64,000 nt of DNA, from contig NC_059379.1 of NCBI RefSeq assembly GCF_019703515.2, forward strand, positions 27,556,880-27,620,879. Reading direction: 5' to 3'. Source of the DNA: Myxocyprinus asiaticus. Its lineage: Eukaryota; Chordata; Actinopteri; Cypriniformes; Catostomidae. The notes under the pieces were generated by a model, which was not told where the DNA came from, ran no database searches, and saw nothing but the letters and a program-made list of their open reading frames with translations. The position numbers and the translations under genes are program-made. Positions 36,273 through 64,000 of this stretch are shown one piece after another (positions within the stretch are counted from its first letter, which is position 1; the number at the start of each line of letters is the position of its first letter).

Positions 36273-37871
36273 CTGTACATTACACATAGAGACAGACAGT
36301 GCTGGGAGTCAAACAAAGTGACTGAATATGACAGGTAAATGAACAGCTGATGACACATAAAACTAGTGAAGAAAAACGAGCAGTACAAGAACAAATACAC
36401 CCAGCCCCCCCAATTCAACAATCAAACAAACCTGAAGGTGTGGTGCGGTTTAGGCGGCCACATCTTTGTTAAGTGAAATCCACAAGACAAATACATTTGG
36501 GACAAATCAGTGGAGTCTTTTTGCAGACGTGTTACATTTAAACTTCCTGTGTTACATTTAAAAGAGCCCGTCAAACCAGAAGACATGTCATACCCGATAC
36601 TACCAATAGGTGTCGACCAAAAATTCATTTTGGCTTTTGTTGAGACTTTGCTCTACCAAAGAGTGCTTAGCCCAAGACGGACCACTTGTAGTCAAATTAA
36701 TAAGAGAACCTGGAACGCCCAATATGGCGGATGTATAAAAGGAAGTTCCATTTTACACAATTTAGGCTACAGACGTTCCGGCCCGGGTTCCGGCCCTTCT
36801 ATAGACTTTTCATAAAATCCCTCATAAAAGCCATAAACCAAACCAACCAGCTCCGAGGTGGATCACAACATTATAAACTTTGTTTTGAAGAAGGAAAAAA
36901 AAAGTTATTTGAAAATGAGACACAAAGACAAAGGTACAAGACTGTGCACTTACCATCTTTCACGAGAGCACAAACTACAATCCCATGAAGCATTGCAAAT
37001 GACGCAATAAAAATAAAATGATGGATATATAAAACTATTCATTTTAGGTTGTTGATTTTAAGTATAGAAAAAATATAGTTTATGTTTATTGCAAAATATT
37101 CCAATATATACAAATATATAAGTAGCAAACTCACAACTTAACAGTGTGTCATGGCATGGAAGTAGGCGGTCGCTGCTGGGCTTGTTTGCCGGGCTTTCTT
37201 ATCCGCAGTTCTCTGATTGGTGGATCTTCATCTGTTGGACCGCAGGCAGTGTAGTTGTTCACCAAGAACTCCACTATTAAACACGATTTTTAAACAGTGA
37301 AGTTAAAATAACAGACTGATGTCTTGAACAGAAGCATATACCATCAATGAACAACCTCGGAGCTCACGGTAGGTCTGTCTTAAAAGGTTTGTATGTTATC
37401 AGCAAAAATTAAATAGTCTATGGAAAAAATGAATGGGATTTTTACTTCCGGAACTAGACTGTTGCGCTCTGTTGTTGTCAGATTTAACTGCTGATTTGAA
37501 ATATGTTCTTTGATTGTAATCTTGACCAACTATTTTGGAGATTTCGGTCTTTCCCCATTCAAGAAGATAGGAGTTTTATGCTGCTAGTACCCATAGAAAA
37601 TAGCTGCTCGGGGGCGTTCCAAAATGGCCACGTGTGGACTGACTTGCCTTGAAAGAAACTTTGGTTCTACCACATTTATCATGTAAAGACCTCTTTTAAA
37701 GAGGGAGTCTACTGAAAAAGAATAACAAATCACACAAGCACAGACTATCACACAAATGATCAGTATTTAATATTATTTTGCACTCAGTGAACTGACTTCT
37801 GTAAGTATTTCTGTTAAAGTTCCAAGCACGCCAAAGGACTTTAGCAAGTGTGATATGAAATAATTGTGTGG

Positions 37872-37970
<99 letters not shown>

Positions 37971-38590
37971 CAGCACAAGTCTAACCCATACTGCCACTAG
38001 GTGGCGCATTGCAGCTGTAATATGAACTGTAGCTATTGACAATTTAATTCCAGTAATCGGGCATTATTGAGAAACAAATATAGTAAGAAAAATTGTAGCT
38101 TTAAATTAAGACCAGATAATTAAATTAAATTAAAATAAATTACTGTAAAATAAATTAGCATTTTTAAACACAATTTAAGATCAGAAATCCATTGTTGCCT
38201 ACACATTTTACAAAGGTTCAAAGATCGTCTGAAGTGAGTTAACAGTAGATATGAGCATACAAGTTTACTGCAAGCCCACAATCGCATTGTGGATTATAGT
38301 AGCTATGTGTTATTTCACTACTTTTTCAGACCTATTAATACAAATGTATATGTAGTAATTCGTAAATGCTATATTTATATTTATATTAGACCTGTTATTA
38401 TATCTATTTGGGCTTTTACTGATTACAAATTTAGGACTTTTGCAAAAGCATAGACAAAAAAAACAAACAAACAAACAAACAAAAAAAAAATACAGCACCT
38501 AGCGACTGTGCACACGCATACATAGAAACAACTGTATTTAGGTTACACTGTATCAAGTCAATCGTTGCATTGACCTGTTGAGAAGACTTG
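36273..38590. other. Divergent upstream region between mettl9 and cdr2
   Basis: Expected to hold the mettl9 promoter near its right end and sequence common to the two oppositely oriented genes. 36640-36800 contains atggcgg and ggaagttcc motifs with a tataaaa, but similar phrases recur at 37420-37630 ('cgttccaaaatggcc'), so part is repetitive. A mixed (GT)n(TA)n microsatellite occupies 37865-37965. Confidence 0.4.
37865..37965. repeat. (GT)n(TA)n microsatellite
   Basis: About 20 bases of gtgtgt followed by some 75 bases of TA. Confidence 0.95.
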
Positions 38591-38594
38591 GCAA

Positions 38595-38720
38595 AGACTG
38601 CGTCCATACGTCACAATGCCATCAAAGTACAAAGAGCGCGTGCCACGTTGAGATCCTCCTCCTGCGCGCGCTGCTGCTGAGAGCAGAACAAACCTCTCCT
38701 CATTCAGACTCAGACTGAGA
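38595..38720 (+). promoter_or_regulatory. Candidate cdr2 promoter
   Basis: The only CpG-rich patch upstream of the cdr2 ATG. It has a CRE-like tacgtcac near 38608 and cgcgcgctgctgctg near 38663-38680. It sits 150-280 bases before the start codon, so the 5' UTR would be short. Position and composition only. Confidence 0.4.
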
Positions 38721-38871
38721 TTACTGTTCATACACATCCCTTATACTTCTTAATGAAATCATTTTAAGAATTATAAAAGGGAAGAAAATAATATACATTT
38801 GCTGCCAGGAAATAAACTATACTAAAACTTAAAGTTTAGTAAAAGTACAAATTTTGCTATTCTGACTAAAG

Positions 38872-43950
<5,079 letters not shown>

Positions 43951-44312
43951 GGCACAACTCTCTGCGTCTACAGAGATTTTCCAGGCATGTGCTATAGTTG
44001 AACCTGCCTTCACTGCCAAAGGGTGTTTAGTCTGTCTGACTGGAATAATTCATTAGTAAGCTGGCTAGCTGAACTCGTAGAGACCTTAAAGGTGACAGAA
44101 CACGATAACACACCTGAAAAATCAAATCTGCTTTTATCTGCACTCAGTGAAATGTACATGTATACAGTATATCCCATGATGACTATTTAGAAAGCCCTTT
44201 TATAAATGCAAGTTGTAAATGCTTTTAATGTAGCAAACAAAAAGCGACTTCTGGAAACTTAAAAGTAAGTAATGTAAGTGATTATTTGTGTATTTTTACA
44301 ATGGGTGAATGA

Positions 44313-44425
44313 ACTGGTAGAGCATGGCACCAACAACGTCGAGGTCATGGGTTTGCTTCCCAAGGAATGCACAAACAGATAAAACATATAACTTGAATAT
44401 GTTGTAAGTTGTTGTTGATAAAAGC
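44313..44425 (+). mobile_element. tRNA-derived SINE fragment, cdr2 3' region
   Basis: A-box-like tggtagagcatggcacc and B-box-like ggtcatgggtttgcttccc are followed by 'ataaaagcatctgacaaatg', a tail common to many fish SINEs. It probably lies within the cdr2 3' UTR. Confidence 0.65.
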
Positions 44426-45486
44426 ATCTGACAAATGTATAATTGTAAACTGAATCTCACAAAAACATGTCCAGGTCATATTTTACCCCGAACCCCCAAA
44501 AATGAAAAGAACGTTTGCATTAAGAAAAGGAAGTATACTTTTTGTACCATTAAGATTTCTTGCCTTTTCCTTCCAGTAATGAATATAAATAATTTATTTT
44601 ATTTTATTAATGTTTGTAATTCTCATTCATCCTTATGTGGTGCAGTAAAGACAATGGAGGGCCTAATTGTCATGAAAATACTGTAATATCACAATTCAAA
44701 TCTTAAATCTTAAAGGCACAAAAATAGATGTGATTTTCTTTATTGCAAATATAATTTCTTATTTTTGTCTTTTGATTTTGGGGTGAAATGTGATGTAATC
44801 CGTCCATGATCTTGACATTTACATTTTTGTCATAACTGATCTGTATGGAAGCCACACCTATCTTTAAGATTTACGCATTTCAGTTTCCTAAAAAAATCCA
44901 TCAAATCGAATTGTGTAATTTTTTTTAAAAATTAAGTTAATAAAACTTAAAATATTTAGTTTTTTTAATTGTATTTTGTTAAAGCTTAATTCAGTTTGTT
45001 GGAATTTTGTTCTGAAATTAAAACTCATATGTCTTAAAATAATAATAATAATTATTATTATTTAAATGCAGATCCTGACATGGATGAGGGAAATTTCTCA
45101 CAGTTGCAAGATAGTGAGACGTAAAGTCAGAATTGTTTTCATCTGTGGCAGGATCCAAGGCTCCATAAATCTGTGCACTGTTGGATCTACTAAGAGAAAA
45201 GATTTATTAGGGAGATGAAACTAAAGTGCTTCATAGCTTACTGTTTGTTCTGGATGTTAATACTGTTGCTTTACGTCAGAGCTGTTCATTCAGACAGTAC
45301 TTCTATAACAGAGTTTATCAAACTGCAGTATATGTGTCTTAACAGCTTGAGTATCATGAGATTGCACCACTTCATGACCTTTCAGCTTGTAGTGGAAATT
45401 ATAGACAGATTACTTTTTTCTGCATAAATTCCAGTTGTATAGCAAGAAATACACAAATCTGGGCAAATACTTTTCAGCAAGTAAAG

Positions 45487-45492
45487 AATAAA
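45487..45492 (+). terminator. Candidate cdr2 polyadenylation signal
   Basis: AATAAA about 1.5 kb after the cdr2 stop codon. Nearer variants exist, so the true end is uncertain. 43951-47891 otherwise shows no coding signal: only 3' UTR-like and AT-rich sequence, a poly-A run at 46300-46331, and a MITE fragment at 46516-46600. Confidence 0.35.
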
Positions 45493-46295
45493 TCATTGTA
45501 GAGTTTTTACCTCTTTTTTGGTCATCTGTTCATAACACAACATGGACTTTTAACCCAGAGGGACACTTTGGATTGAGGACAACAGAGAACAGTTGTCTTC
45601 ACTCCCAGTTGAAAGGCTGCTTCTAATCAAAGCCCTTGATAAGATTTCAGTGACATGGCATGGCATTAGCTAATGTCTTTATCAGGTTGACAGAAAACAG
45701 AACACGGAATACAAAGACAACACATGGTACATCTCTCCCGTACCCTCATCAAAACTATTAATGTAACATTGCATATCAGGGCAAAATATGCGTGAGATTG
45801 CATTTTGTTTTCATCTTTAAACATGTGAATTAGATACTGCATTACAGTCCAAAATAATGTGATAATTTCACATTCAACCCATTTTTCTTCAGTTAACTGA
45901 ACGTTATCAATTTATTAATCAATATGAGTGTTGGATTTGGATTAGCCTTTCAAATTTAGATCAATTTAGCATTTTAACAAAAAATTGGAGACAAGATTTC
46001 AACTGCAGTGTTTATTTAGAATGATATACAAATAAATAAATAAAAAAAATGTTTAAGTTGCTGAAAACCTCTTCTATTTGAATATGAGACCACAGAATTG
46101 GCAATGTTTACAGTGAGTCTTTGAGTATGTGGAATGTTTTAAAAAACTGACATGACAGATGATGTTTAATATTGAGGAGGTGTACAAGAGTTTGAGAACA
46201 CAGACATATAGCTGTATGGGAAGGTCAGACAGAACTGTCAGATTTAAACTACAATGATACAATAAATCCCCTGAATGATTAAGAGGCACTTTCTA

Positions 46296-46299
<4 letters not shown>

Positions 46300-46331
<32 letters not shown>
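46300..46331. repeat. Poly-A run
   Basis: About 31 consecutive A residues, with no SINE or LINE body directly upstream that I could recognise. Confidence 0.8.
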
Positions 46332-46333
<2 letters not shown>

Positions 46334-47489
46334 ACAAAACAGTTTAGGAACACTCAAAACAGCTTTAAACTCTTAAAGTGACATTGTAACCACCCAAAAA
46401 AAACCTTCCTGGTTCCAGAACCCCAGTTTTACCAGTATGACAAGGAAATGCACATTACATTTTTGTGAAACAAGCCTATAGGGCATTTGTTTTGGTATTG
46501 ATGACATTCCCTCTTAAAGGAACAATTCCCCCAAAAATGAAAATTCTGTCATCATTTACATATGCCATCCCAAGCCCATAGTGTTTTCTTTTTAGCCTCA
46601 ATTTCTTCCATGCAAAAAAAAAAAAAAAAAGGGTTTCAAATGGGTTTGAAAGTAAATTTACATATTTAGGTGAATTAAATTAAAGTAAACCATTACTTGG
46701 TTAAGTAAACCATTATTACAGTGGAGGCAAAATATTAAAATTTCCTAAGAAATTCAATTGTTCATGAAGTCCGAATGCATTAACTACTCTGAAATGAATG
46801 ACATATGTGATGAAGTGCCACTTAAATATAATATACTTGATCAAACACAACTGCAAATGACATTCAGGGACTCTAGCAATAAGCTTCCAATTCTTATTCC
46901 AGCTTCTGATCCAAATTAACCTTCAGGTCCAACTTTATCCTCAAAAATGCAACAAAATCAAAAAATTAAGGATGCACAAAACAGGTTGTCAGCATTCATC
47001 TTCTTTAATCTAAACTGCTTGCAATTTCTATTGTCAATCGAGAACCATTTTTGGTTGACAAGAGCTGTGGGGTTCAACGGATATATTTAAGAAGTGATGT
47101 AAACATTTCACAAAGGGCACTAAAGTGCAGAGTGTGAATGGGCAGCTTTACGGTCTTCATTTGACCCAATGACAGCAGAGAAATTAACATTTCAACAAAG
47201 CATGAAGTTCAGAGTATTTATTTGACATGATCTAGTGCCCTTTCAAACCTGTTAGTATCCAGTATTTGCACCCTTTTACTTCTTCGGATTACAGTATGTC
47301 CATGCTTCAATGTGGGGCAAAGAAAAAATAATAACAACAGTAATTCAAGAAATACCCAATATGCTATAAAATCAAGGGTAGTTATTAAACCAAAACATCC
47401 TATTTTTTTCCCCAGCCAACTAAATGTCCTAAACAAGAGCAAAGACCACAAACGGGATAAAATCAGCTAAACTCTCATCTCCTCTCATC

Positions 47490-47495
47490 TTTATT
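47490..47495 (-). terminator. Candidate polr3e polyadenylation signal
   Basis: AATAAA on the minus strand, about 400 bases below the polr3e stop. Others lie at 47217-47222 and 46011-46016. Confidence 0.4.
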
Positions 47496-47891
47496 TGTAA
47501 TAACTACTTTCATAATAGGTCATAAAAAACAGAACCAAAAGAAAACCCAATTAATTGATAGTCCAGGTACGCATTCAGCATACATCTCCTTTACACTTCA
47601 TTTTCCCTGAAACACTTTCTAAGGATTACACAGATCTTCAGCCCTTTTTCTGAGATGGTAATGTGTTTGGACCAGACGTGGTCTCGAATACACTTGTTTT
47701 TGCGCTATGAAGGGTTAACTTATGCAGGTGATCCAAAATAGTGGATGGATGTCCCCTGCCCTGTTCTTCATCAGCCGAGGGCAGTGACTGGTTTGTGTGT
47801 CTGCTCTGCCTCCATGTGCAAAGTTTACTCTCATTAAACTCTAAGGGAGTTGAGTTGATTGACGAGATCCCCAGGGCTCCTCCTATTCCTG

Positions 47892-63610
<15,719 letters not shown>

Positions 63611-64000
63611 CTACAGATTGAGAACAAATGAGATGTAAATACAATAATGTTAATTTGCATTTATATTAAATAAGTTGAATACTTAAGTTATTGCAATCAT
63701 CATCACATAGTATTATGCTGTATTGCTTAGTTGTGTATTGTATTGTATTGTGTGTGGGGGTTTTCGTCACATTAAATCACCTTATTGCCTTCATTTGTTA
63801 ATATTTTATGTTCTGGCGATGTGACAAATTCATTTTTAACAAAAGCACAAATATTTCAGGTGGTCTCGCAATTATTGTGCAGCCAAAAAACTGCATGCAT
63901 AATAAAAGAAAAATTGGCAATAAGTAGTTTTAAATTTTTTTATATGTACTGTGAGTTTCAGATGCAGAATGTCAAGTTCCCATAAACACTTCAGAAGCAA

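Overview
The window is vertebrate nuclear DNA, most likely from a ray-finned fish of the carp/zebrafish type (Cypriniformes). It holds spliced genes with GT-AG (and two GC-AG) introns. The rest is dense in fish-type DNA transposons (Tc1/mariner, hAT-like, TTAA-flanked MITEs), tRNA-derived SINEs, L2- and L1-like LINE remnants, and long (TA)n and (CA)n microsatellites. There is no operon structure, CRISPR array or viral genome. The species call is an inference from repeat style and protein similarity.

Five genes could be built exon by exon, using splice sites, reading phase and remembered human orthologues. (1) daglb, minus strand, 12869 down to 1505: 13 coding exons (527 codons), with the 3' exons beyond the left edge. 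(2) kdelr2, minus, 26497-18958: complete, 5 exons, 212 aa. (3) mettl9, minus, 36272-33410: 5 exons with every splice site intact, but two single-base indels break the frame. (4) cdr2, plus, 38872-43950: complete, 5 exons, 426 aa. (5) polr3e, minus, 63610-47892: 12 exons (479 aa) including the stop, with the 5' exons beyond the right edge.

Layout: 1-12.9 kb is daglb, with a 4.9 kb first intron full of nested transposons and an LTR element. 12.9-17.8 kb is intergenic, with a (TA)n tract and two defective Tc1-like elements. 17.8-26.5 kb is kdelr2; its intron 1 carries a deleted Tc1 copy. 26.5-33.4 kb is intergenic, with an L2-like LINE inside a MITE, a foldback MITE, and a nearly intact 1.57 kb Tc1 element whose transposase has one internal stop. 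33.4-38.9 kb is mettl9 and the divergent upstream region shared with cdr2. 38.9-44 kb is cdr2. 44-47.9 kb is the convergent cdr2/polr3e 3' region. 47.9-63.6 kb is polr3e, whose introns hold two hAT-like elements with target-site duplications, a SINE nested in a MITE, and an L1-like remnant.

The genes are housekeeping or neuronal-type and do not form one pathway: endocannabinoid synthesis (daglb), Golgi-to-ER retrieval (kdelr2), protein histidine methylation (mettl9), a coiled-coil paraneoplastic antigen (cdr2), and an RNA polymerase III subunit (polr3e). The order joins what in human are two places: DAGLB-KDELR2 on 7p22, and METTL9-POLR3E-CDR2 on 16p12. I found no convincing previously undescribed system. 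The best leads are the doubly frameshifted mettl9, the paired GC-AG introns in daglb, the near-intact Tc1 transposase, and two Tc1 copies that share one internal deletion.
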